From the NCBI RefSeq assembly GCF_000739615.1, contig NZ_BATP01000029.1, positions 1-64,000 on the forward strand: a stretch of 64,000 bases of DNA, in the 5' to 3' direction. The notes beneath the pieces are model-generated. The model saw only the letters and a list, made by a program, of their open reading frames with translations, had not been told where the DNA came from and ran no database searches. Shown in pieces: positions 26,687-35,979 of this stretch (position 1 is its first letter; every line of letters begins with the position of its first letter). The DNA comes from Haloferula sp. BvORR071. GTDB taxonomy: Bacteria; Verrucomicrobiota; Verrucomicrobiia; Verrucomicrobiales; Akkermansiaceae. The position numbers were made by a program, and so were the translations under genes.

Positions 26687-27342
26687 ATGCCGTCGTCCTG
26701 ATCCGCAGGCATCGCGGGAAGCTGGTCTCAGCGGTACTCCTCATGGCCCTCGCCGCGTGGTTCGTCTGGAATCACCGCGCCGATCTCAGCCGCGAGAATC
26801 TCGTCGCCCGCGGCAGGGAATTCCATGCGGCTTGGTTCATCGCCGCCTTCTTCATTCTCCCCGTGATCGGCTTTCCGGTGAATGTCCTGCTGCTGCTGGC
26901 AGGCGTCCGCTTCGGGCTGCCCGGCGGCATGGCCCTCGCGGCAGGCGGCACCTTCTTCCATCACTTCGCCGTTTATCGCATCTGCCACGGCTGGCTACGC
27001 GAAAAGGTCCAGCGCCGCTTGGAAAAAGCCGGCCGGAAGATTCCCTCGATCAAGGACGAGCACCGCATCCTCCTGACCTCCCTCTTCGCCGCAATCCACG
27101 GTCCGCCCTACGCCGCCAAGCTCTACCTCCTGGCACTCACCGACGTCCCCTTCCGGATCTACTTCTGGGTGAGCGCCCCCATCTACATCCTCTTCTGTCT
27201 CGTCCCGGTCGGGGCCGGAAGCGCGGTCACGGACTTCAGTCCCAAGTGGCTCTACGCCATGACCGCCCTCAGCATGGCGATCCTGCTCGTCGGCTTCTGG
27301 CTCAAGAAACGATTCGGCAACGAAATCGTCAAAAGCGACTGA
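26683..27342 (+). CDS. VTT/DedA-like (TVP38/TMEM64) membrane protein
   Basis: A 219-residue protein with five or six TM segments. The VTT core has FPVNVLLLLAGVRFGLPGGMALAAGGTF, an amphipathic re-entrant hairpin as in DedA/TMEM64 proteins, and later a second segment near YFWVSAPIYILFCLVPVGAGS. Family members move lipids or polyprenyl carriers across membranes. The ATG overlaps the stop of the phosphodiesterase-EEP gene by ATGA, so it belongs to the same operon and may deliver or recycle its lipid substrate. That role is inference. Confidence 0.8.
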   Translation: MNAVVLIRRHRGKLVSAVLLMALAAWFVWNHRADLSRENLVARGREFHAAWFIAAFFILPVIGFPVNVLLLLAGVRFGLPGGMALAAGGTFFHHFAVYRICHGWLREKVQRRLEKAGRKIPSIKDEHRILLTSLFAAIHGPPYAAKLYLLALTDVPFRIYFWVSAPIYILFCLVPVGAGSAVTDFSPKWLYAMTALSMAILLVGFWLKKRFGNEIVKSD

Positions 27343-27616
27343 CTCCATCGAGCGGTGCGCCGCTGACCGTCACACTTCAGCGGCCACAAGCCGAATCGCG
27401 GGATCCCTGCTTTCTCTTTCCCGCCCCTTCAAAACAAAACGCGTTTACGTGAAACCACGTGCCGCGCCTCCGCGGATGGGTGCTATAGCGTCACCCGGCA
27501 AGAAAGCGCGCCCCTTCCCCGCGCTCGCGAGACAAATGGCAGCCTCCTTAACGCTGCCTTAATCGCCCGTGTTGCATGTTGGCAAATAGAGAAATCCGCC
27601 TTTGCCGGCCACCCAC

Positions 27617-29743
27617 ATGAAACCCGTATCCCACTCATTCGGCTTCGCGACATCCCGTGCCCTCGCGCTGCTCTTGCTCTCCAGTTCGGCCCTGCTTGCT
27701 GGCAAGGCCGCCGCGGAAGACGCCTACGTCGAGGGCGAAGTCCTCGTGACCTTCAAATCCGGCGTCGCCACCGAGACCGCCAAGACTGCCCTCGGCAAAC
27801 GCGCGCTCGGCCTCACACAGAAGTTTGATCACCTCTCGGCCCGCCGCAACCGCGTCTCCGCCATGGTCCGCGAAAAGGCTCGCAAGACCAAGGACCTGAT
27901 CGCGGATCTGAAGGACGATCCGGACGTCGAAACCGTCGAGCCGAACTACATCCGCCGCGTCTCCGCGGTGAGCACCGCGGATCCGGATTTTTCCAAACTC
28001 TGGGGCCTCCACAATACCGGCCAGACCGTCAATGGCTCTGCCAGCACCAGCGGCGTGGATACCAAGTTCTCCCAAGCTTGGGCTCTCGCTCGCCCGAACC
28101 CCTCCGAGGTCGTCGTCGCGGTGGTCGATACCGGCGTGGACATTACCCACCCGGACCTCGCGGCGAATATCTGGACCAATCCCGGTGAGATCCCGGGCAA
28201 TTCGATCGACGATGACGGCGATGGCCGCGTCGACGACGTCCATGGTTACGACTTCGCCAGCAATACCGCCATCATGACGGACTCCGGCGAGCACGGCACC
28301 CACGTCGCCGGCACCATTGCCGCCATCGGCCAGAATGGGATCGGCGTGATCGGCGTGGGCTACAAGGCGAAGATCCTGCCGCTCAAGGTCTCCACCGATG
28401 GCGAAACGCTTTCCACCTCCGCGGTGCTTGCAGCCCTCGACTACATGGTCGCCCTCAAGGAACGCGGCGTGAACATCGTGGCGGCAAATGCCTCCTACGG
28501 TGGCGGTTCATCGTCCACCAGCGAGCGCCAGGCGATCGAGGCGCTGCGCGATGCCGGCATCGTCTTCTGCGCCGCTGCCGGCAATGAGACCGCGAACAAC
28601 GACACCACTCCCAGTTACCCGGCGAACTACACTACCTCGAATATCATCTCCGTCGCCGCCACCACCCAGACGAATGGCCTCGCCAGCTTCTCGAACTACG
28701 GCGCCACCACCGTCGATATCGGCGCACCGGGAGCGAATATCTACTCCGCCATGCCGCTCTCAATGGTGAGCCAGACCAGCAGTCTGAAAATTGGCAATAC
28801 CACCTACGCCGCCGCCTCCCTTGAGTTCTCCGGCAGCACCGTTTCCGTCGGCCTGACCAAGCCGCTCTACTCCTGCAGCCTCGGCCGCGTCGGTGACTTC
28901 CCGGCTGCGGTCTCCGGAAACATCGCCCTGATCCAGCGCGGCACCATCACCTTCGCCGAAAAGGTCACCAATGCCATGAACGCCGGCGCGGTTGCCGCGG
29001 TGATCTACGACAATACCAGTAGTTCCATCACCACCAATCCCTGGACCCTCGGCACCACCGGCTCCTGGATTCCCGCGATCCGCATTTCCATGGCGAATGG
29101 CCAGACCATCGCCGCCTCCACCTTGCCGGTGAGCTCGACCCTCACCGAGTGGGTCAATACTGCCGCAGCTTATCAGTATCTCGATGGCACCTCCATGGCC
29201 ACTCCGCACGTCACCGGCGCGGTTGCCTTCGCCGCGATGAACTTCCCTGGGGAGACGATGGCTCAGCGCATCAGCCGCATCCTCAACAACACCACTCCGG
29301 TCGCCGCCCTCAGCGGTAAGACCACCACCGGCGGCATGCTCAATCTGCAGAAGATGATCGACACCGATGGCGACGGCCTGCCTGATTGGTGGGAGACCGA
29401 GCAATTCGGTAGCCTCGCCCAGGCGGGTGCCGGCGATCTCGACCAAGACGGCTTCACGAATGCCGATGAATACCTCGCCGGGACATCGCCAGTGAATGCC
29501 TCCAGCAAGCTCGGCTTTTCCCTGCTCTCCGCTGGCACCGGCAACTCCGCTGCGGACTTCGTCCTCGATTTTCCCACCGTCGCCGACCGCAGCTATCAAG
29601 TGGAATGGAGCAATGACCTCATTGCTTGGAGCGTCCTGGGCAACACCATCACGGGTACTGGCTCTCCCGTCGAAGTCCGCGACACCGGTGCCCGCACCTC
29701 CTCCACGCAGCGCTTCTACCGCCTGCGCCTGATCACACCCTGA
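27617..29743 (+). CDS. Secreted subtilisin-family (S8) serine protease
   Basis: A 708-residue exported protease. A signal peptide (to about AAAED) and an I9-like propeptide (EGEVLVTFKSGV ... VETVEPNYIRR) precede the S8 domain with catalytic Asp in VAVVDTGVDITHPDL (about D171), His in GEHGTHVAGT (about H226) and Ser in LDGTSMATPHVTGA (about S526). A protease-associated insert (about 390-500) lies between His and Ser. The tail has DTDGDGLPDWWE and DLDQDGFTNADEYLAG calcium-binding-like linkers and a final beta domain. ATG 27617 is chosen over the TTG at 27602. The 274-base gap upstream probably holds its promoter; no neighbour is close enough for an operon. Confidence 0.9.
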   Translation: MKPVSHSFGFATSRALALLLLSSSALLAGKAAAEDAYVEGEVLVTFKSGVATETAKTALGKRALGLTQKFDHLSARRNRVSAMVREKARKTKDLIADLKDDPDVETVEPNYIRRVSAVSTADPDFSKLWGLHNTGQTVNGSASTSGVDTKFSQAWALARPNPSEVVVAVVDTGVDITHPDLAANIWTNPGEIPGNSIDDDGDGRVDDVHGYDFASNTAIMTDSGEHGTHVAGTIAAIGQNGIGVIGVGYKAKILPLKVSTDGETLSTSAVLAALDYMVALKERGVNIVAANASYGGGSSSTSERQAIEALRDAGIVFCAAAGNETANNDTTPSYPANYTTSNIISVAATTQTNGLASFSNYGATTVDIGAPGANIYSAMPLSMVSQTSSLKIGNTTYAAASLEFSGSTVSVGLTKPLYSCSLGRVGDFPAAVSGNIALIQRGTITFAEKVTNAMNAGAVAAVIYDNTSSSITTNPWTLGTTGSWIPAIRISMANGQTIAASTLPVSSTLTEWVNTAAAYQYLDGTSMATPHVTGAVAFAAMNFPGETMAQRISRILNNTTPVAALSGKTTTGGMLNLQKMIDTDGDGLPDWWETEQFGSLAQAGAGDLDQDGFTNADEYLAGTSPVNASSKLGFSLLSAGTGNSAADFVLDFPTVADRSYQVEWSNDLIAWSVLGNTITGTGSPVEVRDTGARTSSTQRFYRLRLITP

Positions 29744-30197
29744 TCCGCGGCGCAGCCGCCTTGGTGTGCGTGCAACCCTGTTGCCGCTTTCGGCAGGCAA
29801 CCTTGTTACCGTGAAGCCACGGGAAGATCACGCGTTCGGATCGGGAGCCCGCGCGTTCTCAACTTTTCATCTCTTTGCGTCCGTGGAGATTCTCCAAAGT
29901 GCGCATCGCATTCCGCACAGGGTGCAAAACGCGGCAAAGCTCGCTCTTACCACGCGTTTTCCCGGTTCATGTTTGAACTTCGCACGGTGCCGGAGGTCGC
30001 GGATCATCCCAAGCATCGACCTTCAAAAATCCCCGTACCACCAAGGATTTCGGCTCTGATCCGGTGAATCGCAAAGCGGCTCAACCCGCCCTCTCCACCC
30101 CTCGCCATACTCCCATGGCACATCCCTTGCGAAACGGGTCTCTCAGCACGCCGGACATTCTTCGCACCCGGCCTCAACGAACCAACCACGAGAGACC
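29744..30197. other. 454-base non-coding stretch
   Basis: No credible ORF, RNA gene or strong hairpin was seen. Near 29868-29890, CATCTCTTTGCGTCCGTGG resembles degraded copies of the short CCACGGA-type intergenic repeat (compare 43358). The promoter for the gene at 30198 should lie at its right end. Confidence 0.5.
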
Positions 30198-30674
30198 ATG
30201 AACACCATCACCAAAGCTTTCAGCCTCGCCGCGTTGCTCACTTGGAGCGCCGGAGCTGAAGTTTCTGAAACCACCGAGACCACGGAGACCACCAGGCATG
30301 CGGACGGCAGCGTGACGGAGAGCACCACCACCGTCACGCGGACCTTCGACCCTGCCGTGCGCACCAAGGTCGTGAAGTACTTCGACCCCTACAAGACCGA
30401 GAAATACGGTCTTCCTCCTGAAGTCGTCACCTCCGTCAAGGTGAAGGAAATCCCTGAAACCTGGCGCACCAGCACCATTGCTCCCGGCGTCGTCATCCGC
30501 GATACTGAGCGCCCTTACCTCGTCGCAGCGCCGCCATCCTTGGTGAAGATCCTGCCCGCCGCTGAAGAGCGCCGCTACTATGTCGCCGGTGGCAATGTCA
30601 TCGCCGTGGACAACGACTACAAGGTGATCGACTCGATCCAAGTCCCCTCCATCAAATACACCGTCGAGGAATAA
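30198..30674 (+). CDS. Small secreted protein of unknown function
   Basis: A 158-residue protein with a short signal peptide (MNTITKAFSLAALLTWSAGA), then a Thr/Glu-rich region (residues 22-50: ETTETTETT, SVTESTTTVTRT) and a compact domain with PPEVVTSVKVKEIPETW and AAEERRYYVAGGNVIAVDNDYKVID. The second half resembles DUF1236-like periplasmic proteins of proteobacteria, but the match is weak. GAGAG lies just before the ATG. It has no close neighbours. Confidence 0.7.
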   Translation: MNTITKAFSLAALLTWSAGAEVSETTETTETTRHADGSVTESTTTVTRTFDPAVRTKVVKYFDPYKTEKYGLPPEVVTSVKVKEIPETWRTSTIAPGVVIRDTERPYLVAAPPSLVKILPAAEERRYYVAGGNVIAVDNDYKVIDSIQVPSIKYTVEE

Positions 30675-30941
30675 GCATCTCAACGCTTCTGCTTTTGCAG
30701 GTCGCGGCGGGCATCGTCTCTCAAGGCGGTGTCCGCCGTTTGTCTTGTTGACACCCTTCGCGACAGCGCCGCGTTTCCAAACGCAGCCTCCCATCAACCC
30801 GCCGCCACCCTTGCGTACCGCTCCGCTCTACCGCGCATCTTGCAACCCCATCCTTTCACCCGGCGATAGCAAATCCTCTCAAAGGCTCTTTTTATCACGG
30901 CCTGTCACACCGGCACGCCGTTTGCGTAAGGAAAAGGACCT

Positions 30942-31856
30942 ATGGCTGTTCGCTCCATCTGGAAAGGCTCCATCGCTTTCGGCCTGGTCAACATCCCGGT
31001 CTCGCTCACCAGCGCTGAGGCCCGCCCCGACGTCCAGCTTCACATGGTGGACAGCAAGAACCACGCGCGCATCCGCTACGAGCGGGTGAACGCCGACTCC
31101 GGCGAGGAAGTCCCATGGGACCGCATGGTCCGGGGCTACGAGCACGATGAAGGACAATTCATCCTCCTTTCCGACAAGGAACTTGAAGCCGTCGAGCCCA
31201 AGCTCACCAAGACCATCGAGATCAGCGAATTCGTGAAGCTCGCTGACATCGATCCCCTGCTCTTCGACAAACCCTACTACCTCGAACCCGACAAGCGCGG
31301 CCGCAAGGCCTACGCCCTCCTCCGCGAGGCCCTGCGCAATTCCGGCAAGGCCGGCATCTCGCGAGTTGTCATCCGGACCCGCGAGTACCTTTCCGCCATG
31401 TTCGTCCGCGATGACGTGCTGGTTCTGATGCTCCTCAGATTCCCTCAAGAGCTCAAAGCTTCCTCGAAGCTCGATCTACCTTCCTCATCCGACAAGGAAT
31501 GGCAGCCCGTAAAACGCGAGATGCAACTCGCCGAGCGCCTGATCGAGGAGATGAGCGAGAAGTGGAACCCGAAAAACTACCACGACGAGTATCGCGAGGC
31601 GCTGATGGATTATATCGAGAAGAAGATCCGAACCGGCGAAACCGTGGAGGACGTCAAGGGCGGCGAGAAAGAGGAATCGAAGGGCAAGAGCAACGTCGTC
31701 GACCTCGCCGCCTACCTCGAACAGAGCATTGCCAAGAAACCGGCGGCGGCGACCAAGCACGCCGCGAAGAAAACCGCAGCCAAGAAGGCTGCCAAGAAAG
31801 CCACCAAGCATGCCGCCAAAAAATCCACCGGCAAGAAAGCGCGCCGCTCCGCTTGA
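30942..31856 (+). CDS. ku: Ku DNA end-binding protein (bacterial NHEJ)
   Basis: A 304-residue bacterial Ku, starting MAVRSIWKGSIAFGLVNIPV as is typical. The beta-barrel ring core carries RIRYERVN, PWDRMVRGYEH, KPYYLEPDKRGRKAYALLREAL and REYLSAMFVRDDVLVL, and the C-terminal part has YHDEYREALMDYIEKKI. It forms a homodimer that threads onto double-strand ends and recruits LigD. A Lys/Ala-rich tail (about 45 residues of AAKK repeats) extends the minimal Ku and probably binds DNA. The last 47 bases also encode the N-terminus of LigD in another frame. It is the first gene of a ku-ligD-topoisomerase IB operon. Confidence 0.95.
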   Translation: MAVRSIWKGSIAFGLVNIPVSLTSAEARPDVQLHMVDSKNHARIRYERVNADSGEEVPWDRMVRGYEHDEGQFILLSDKELEAVEPKLTKTIEISEFVKLADIDPLLFDKPYYLEPDKRGRKAYALLREALRNSGKAGISRVVIRTREYLSAMFVRDDVLVLMLLRFPQELKASSKLDLPSSSDKEWQPVKREMQLAERLIEEMSEKWNPKNYHDEYREALMDYIEKKIRTGETVEDVKGGEKEESKGKSNVVDLAAYLEQSIAKKPAAATKHAAKKTAAKKAAKKATKHAAKKSTGKKARRSA

Positions 31857-34143
31857 GAAGTATCGCAGCAAGCGCGACTTCAAGGCCACGCCGGAGCCTT
31901 CGCCGAAGCGGGCCAAGAACGGCGGCTACTCCTTCGTAATCCAAGAGCACCACGCGCGCTCGCATCACTACGACTTCCGCCTGGAGATGGATGGCGTGCT
32001 CGTGAGCTGGGCCGTTCCGAAGGGGATCCCCGAGGATGAAGGTGCCAAGCGCCTTGCCGTGCATGTCGAGGACCACCCGCTCGACTATGGCAGCTTTGAA
32101 GGCGAGATCCCCGCCGGAAACTACGGCGCGGGCAAGGTCGCTATCTGGGATAGCGGTCAATGGGAGCCTTTCGACAAGACTTGGAAGCGCGACTTCGCCA
32201 AGGGCAAGTTCAAGTTCCACCTCCACGGCAAGCGCCTCGACGGCCCCTATCTGTTAGCCCGCATGAAGGAGGAGCCCAACTGGCTGCTCCGCAAGCTCGA
32301 TCCCGCCACTCATCCCTCCGGCGCTGTGCCGGAGCCCGGGGAAGAAGCGGCCGCTTTCGTCGCCCCACAGCTCGCCCGCCCCGTACCCACCGTGCCGGAA
32401 GGCAAGGAGTGGCTGCACGAGATCAAGTACGATGGTTATCGTTTGATCGCCGTCCGCAACAAGGGCAAGGTCAAGCTCTACACCCGCAAGCAGCTCGACT
32501 GGACCGCGCGCTTCGCCGCCGTCGCAAGGAATCTCGAAAAGCTCAAGGGCGGCGACTTCGTCCTCGATGGCGAAGCCGTCGTCTTCGACTCCAAGGGCCG
32601 CACCGACTTCAGCGCCCTGCAGGAAGCTCTCAAGGGCAAGGGCGATGAGATCACCTTCGTCGTCTTCGATGTCTTGAACGAGGGCGGCAAGAACCTCCGC
32701 GATCTTCCCCTGCGCCTGCGCCTCGAACACCTCGCCAAAATAATCCCCGCCGGCAAAGGTCCCATCCGTCGCTCGGACACCTGGCCCGCCGATCACGGCC
32801 CCGATCTTTTCAAGCAGGCCTGCAAGCTCGGCCTCGAAGGCATCATCAGCAAGCACGCCGAAGCCCGCTACTTCCCTGAAAGCCGCCGCGATTGGGTGAA
32901 GTCCAAGTGCCGTCCGCGCCAGGAGTTCGTGATCTGCGGCTACACCCCGCCGCGCAACTCCTGCCCCGCCTTCGGCGCGCTGGTACTAGGTTCCTACGAG
33001 AATGGAAAACTTGTCACCCGCGGCAAGGTCGGCACCGGTTTCACCGAGACCAAACGGCGCGAACTCCTCAAGCAGATGGAGAAGCGCGCCACCGACCGCA
33101 GCCCTTTCGAAGGCGAGCGCGGCATCCACTGGATCAAGCCCGAGCTCGTCGCCGAAATCGAATTCGCCGAGCTCACCCGCGATGGCTCCATCCGCCAAGG
33201 CAGCTTCATCTCATTGCGCGAAGACAAGACCGCAAAAGAGGTGCACCTTGATGCCGTGGAACAAGCATCTGTTGGCAAGGAAGAGTCCATCGTCCACGGC
33301 ATCGAGATCACCCATCCCGGGCGCGTGGTCTACCCCGCCGATGGCATCCCGAAGCTCGAGGTCGCGCGCTTCTACGAGCGCGTCGGCGACCTCATGCTCC
33401 CCTTCATCGCAAACCGCCCGCTCGCCCTGCTGCGCGCGCCCGATGGCATCGGCGGAGGCACCTTCTTCCAAAAGAGCTTCAAGGACCACGTCCCGCCGAA
33501 GGTGAAGATGAAGACCCTCGATGACGGCACCGAGGTTATCTACATCACTTCCCTCGACGGCCTGATCTCGCTGATCCAATTCGGCGTCCTCGAGATCCAC
33601 CCCTGGGGCGCCTCCCTCACCAATGTCGACAAACCCGACACGCTCATCTGGGACCTCGACCCCGACAAGTCGGTGCCATGGGAAGAAGTCAAAGGCGCCG
33701 CCCTCCTGCTCCGCGACTTCCTCGCCAGTCACGACCTCGAAACCCAAGTGAAGACCTCCGGCGGCAAGGGCCTGCACGTCATGCTCTACCTCAAGCGCAC
33801 GCACGATTGGGATACTCTCAAGCCCTTCACCAGAGCCGTCGCCGCCGCCGTCGCCGAGCACAACCCGACCCGCTTCACCATCACCGCCAGCAAGGCCAAG
33901 CGCGGCGGCAAGATCTACATCGACTGGCTCCGCAATGGCCGTGGCTCCACCTGCATCGCCCCCTGGGGCCTCCGCGCCCGCGACGGTGCCCCCGTCTCCA
34001 CTCCCCTCGATTGGAAGGATCTCTCCACCCTGGATGCACGCGGCTTCACCATGCGTGAACCCTTCAAGCTTCCCGCCGACTGGAAGGGCATCACACCGCA
34101 AAGTATCTCCAAGGCACTTCTCAAAGAGCTGGGTGTCGCATGA
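31810..34143 (+). CDS. ligD: ATP-dependent DNA ligase LigD (PE-ligase-polymerase)
   Basis: A 777-residue multifunctional NHEJ ligase in the order 3'-phosphoesterase, ligase, primase-polymerase. The PE domain (about 20-175) has FVIQEHHARSHHYDFRLEMDG with its His/Asp metal ligands. The ligase (about 190-480) has the nucleotidyl Lys in EIKYDGYRLIA (about K206), DGEAVVFD and WVKSKC. The polymerase (about 493-777) has LIWDLDPD, SGGKGLHV and KRGGKIYIDWLRN. This matches the Pseudomonas domain order rather than the mycobacterial one. The first ATG after the ku frame becomes open is 31810, inside the ku tail, which gives a basic leader (MPPKNPPARKRAAPLEKY). The stop overlaps the topoisomerase ATG by ATGA. 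Confidence 0.95.
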   Translation: MPPKNPPARKRAAPLEKYRSKRDFKATPEPSPKRAKNGGYSFVIQEHHARSHHYDFRLEMDGVLVSWAVPKGIPEDEGAKRLAVHVEDHPLDYGSFEGEIPAGNYGAGKVAIWDSGQWEPFDKTWKRDFAKGKFKFHLHGKRLDGPYLLARMKEEPNWLLRKLDPATHPSGAVPEPGEEAAAFVAPQLARPVPTVPEGKEWLHEIKYDGYRLIAVRNKGKVKLYTRKQLDWTARFAAVARNLEKLKGGDFVLDGEAVVFDSKGRTDFSALQEALKGKGDEITFVVFDVLNEGGKNLRDLPLRLRLEHLAKIIPAGKGPIRRSDTWPADHGPDLFKQACKLGLEGIISKHAEARYFPESRRDWVKSKCRPRQEFVICGYTPPRNSCPAFGALVLGSYENGKLVTRGKVGTGFTETKRRELLKQMEKRATDRSPFEGERGIHWIKPELVAEIEFAELTRDGSIRQGSFISLREDKTAKEVHLDAVEQASVGKEESIVHGIEITHPGRVVYPADGIPKLEVARFYERVGDLMLPFIANRPLALLRAPDGIGGGTFFQKSFKDHVPPKVKMKTLDDGTEVIYITSLDGLISLIQFGVLEIHPWGASLTNVDKPDTLIWDLDPDKSVPWEEVKGAALLLRDFLASHDLETQVKTSGGKGLHVMLYLKRTHDWDTLKPFTRAVAAAVAEHNPTRFTITASKAKRGGKIYIDWLRNGRGSTCIAPWGLRARDGAPVSTPLDWKDLSTLDARGFTMREPFKLPADWKGITPQSISKALLKELGVA

Positions 34144-35240
34144 AACCTCTCCAAGACAGCCCTCTCTCGCCGGCTATCCTCCGGGCCCACGACCTCGTCT
34201 TCACCCACGATGGCATGCCCGGCTATACCCGCCGCCGCAGTGGCAAGGGCTTCAGCTATCTCACCCCCAAGGGCACCACGCTCAACAGCCAGTCCGAGCG
34301 CAAACGCATCGCCTCGCTCGTCATTCCGCCCGCTTACGAATCCGTATGGATCTGCCAAGTCGCCAACGGCCACCTCCAGGCCACCGGGCTCGATCAACGC
34401 GGCCGCAAGCAATACCGCTACCACCCCGAGTGGCACTCGCTCACCGGCGACCGCAAGTTCGAGAGCCTGCCCGACTTCGCCAAAGCCCTGCCCCGCATCC
34501 GCCGCCGCGTCCGCACTGCGCTTGCTGGCGATGCCCTCGACCTTGATCGAATCTGCGCCGGCATCGTTGCCCTGCTAGACAGCACCGGCTTCCGCATCGG
34601 CAATCACCGCTACGCCAAGGAAAACCGCAGCTTCGGCTTGGCCTCCCTGCTCTCTAGGCACCTCAGCGAGGAAGACGGCGATTTCGTCCTCCGCTTTCGG
34701 GGCAAGTCCGGCAAGGAACACGAGGCCCAGATCCGCGACTCGCGCATCACCACGCTCATCGCCGAACTCCAGGACCTGCCGGGCCAACGCCTCTTCCGCC
34801 ACGAGGACGAAGCCGGTGGCTGGCACGACATCGGCAGCACCGATGTGAACGCTTGGCTCAAGGAGGCCGGCGGCGGCGACTTCACCGCCAAACAGTTCCG
34901 CACCTGGCGCGCCACGCTGCTCAGCGCGCTGGAGCTGGGGAAGGAGGCGCCGGGGGAGTCCGAGGCCGCCTGCAAGCGCGCCGAGGTCGCCGCGATCCGC
35001 AGCACCGCGGAGGCTCTCAATCATACGCCCGCTACCTGCCGGAAATATTATGTTCACCCTGGGATCCTGCGTGCCTACCGCAGCGGAGACCTCTTCCAAG
35101 TCATGCAGGCCAAGCCACCCCGGCTGCGGCGGAAGGACGAGAGCGCGAAGCTGAAGTCCGACGAACGCCGGGTGCTGGCGCTGATCGAGAAATACCCGGC
35201 GAGGAGGGGGCGGAAAGGCGGTAAGAAGGGGGTCCCCTAG
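34140..35240 (+). CDS. DNA topoisomerase IB (poxvirus-type)
   Basis: A 366-residue type IB topoisomerase. It relaxes DNA via a 3'-phosphotyrosine intermediate. The N-terminal DNA-clamp domain has GYTRRRSGKGFSYL and IPPAYESVWIC. The catalytic domain has FRIGNHRYAKENRSFGLASL, the Lys in FRGKSGKEHEA, FTAKQFRTWRATLL and the nucleophile region TPATCRKYYVHPG (Y303/Y304). It is translationally coupled to ligD by an ATGA overlap, so it may assist end repair, though a direct NHEJ role is inference. Its stop TAG shares a CTAG palindrome with the stop of the convergent DUF2062 gene. Confidence 0.92.
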   Translation: MKPLQDSPLSPAILRAHDLVFTHDGMPGYTRRRSGKGFSYLTPKGTTLNSQSERKRIASLVIPPAYESVWICQVANGHLQATGLDQRGRKQYRYHPEWHSLTGDRKFESLPDFAKALPRIRRRVRTALAGDALDLDRICAGIVALLDSTGFRIGNHRYAKENRSFGLASLLSRHLSEEDGDFVLRFRGKSGKEHEAQIRDSRITTLIAELQDLPGQRLFRHEDEAGGWHDIGSTDVNAWLKEAGGGDFTAKQFRTWRATLLSALELGKEAPGESEAACKRAEVAAIRSTAEALNHTPATCRKYYVHPGILRAYRSGDLFQVMQAKPPRLRRKDESAKLKSDERRVLALIEKYPARRGRKGGKKGVP

Positions 35241-35872
35241 AGGGCCTTTTTAGCCTCTTTGCGGGCCTCGCGCTGGGCGCGGATTTTGCGCATGAAGGCA
35301 GAGACCTTTTGGGTGCGGTGGGGGCGTACCGGCAGGTGGTGCGGCATCAGCGCGGAGAAGAGGTGGACCAGCGGGTAGGTGATCGCTGCGAAGAGGATGC
35401 CGGAGAGCAGGATGCCCAGGAAGAAGTCCCCGGCACTGCCATTGAGGATGTGCTTGGGAATCTCCACCCCCTTCGACTCGGAGAGCCAATGGAGGAAGTT
35501 CTGGAACCAGTGGATCTCCGGGAGCTGCAGGCCGATCACCGAGGCCACCTTCGAGCCGAGCCAGTACTGGAACAGGAAGAGCGGGATATTCGTGAGCGGA
35601 TTGCTGAGCCAGCAGGCTGCCATCGCGATCGGCACGTTCGAGTGGAAGCGCATCGCCACCACACCCGCGAAGATCATCTGCATCGGCAGGGGCATCACCG
35701 CGAAGAACATGCCGATGGTCAGGCCGGTCGCCACCGTGTCCCGGCAGGGCATCCACAGTCGCCGCTCGAAGAGGGCCTGGGTAATGTCCTGCCACCAATG
35801 ACGGTTCCGCAGACGCTTGTGCCGCAACGCGCGGTAAGCGCGCCGGACGAGCCAAAGGTAGCGTCGCTTCAT
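35237..35872 (-). CDS. DUF2062 membrane protein
   Basis: A 211-residue protein starting MKRRYLWLVRRAYRALR. Family signatures are the core TIGMFFAVMPLPMQMIFAG and the segment SNPLTNIPLFLFQYWLGS; a third TM is FFLGILLSGILFAAITYPLVHLF, followed by a basic Lys/Arg-rich tail. DUF2062 proteins are inner-membrane proteins of unclear role, often near envelope glycosyltransferases. The frame opens upstream to 35932, but the MKRRYL start avoids the uppP promoter region. It ends convergently on the topoisomerase gene and is divergent from uppP. Confidence 0.85.
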   Translation of the reverse strand: MKRRYLWLVRRAYRALRHKRLRNRHWWQDITQALFERRLWMPCRDTVATGLTIGMFFAVMPLPMQMIFAGVVAMRFHSNVPIAMAACWLSNPLTNIPLFLFQYWLGSKVASVIGLQLPEIHWFQNFLHWLSESKGVEIPKHILNGSAGDFFLGILLSGILFAAITYPLVHLFSALMPHHLPVRPHRTQKVSAFMRKIRAQREARKEAKKAL

Positions 35873-35979
35873 GCCGCGGAGTTCTGAAATACTTCTGAAG
35901 TTCCGCCGCAAAGCCCTCCGAAGCAACCGCAAATCCCTTGCCGGTCCTGATATTCATCGGCAAGGTCCGCGCATCCCTC

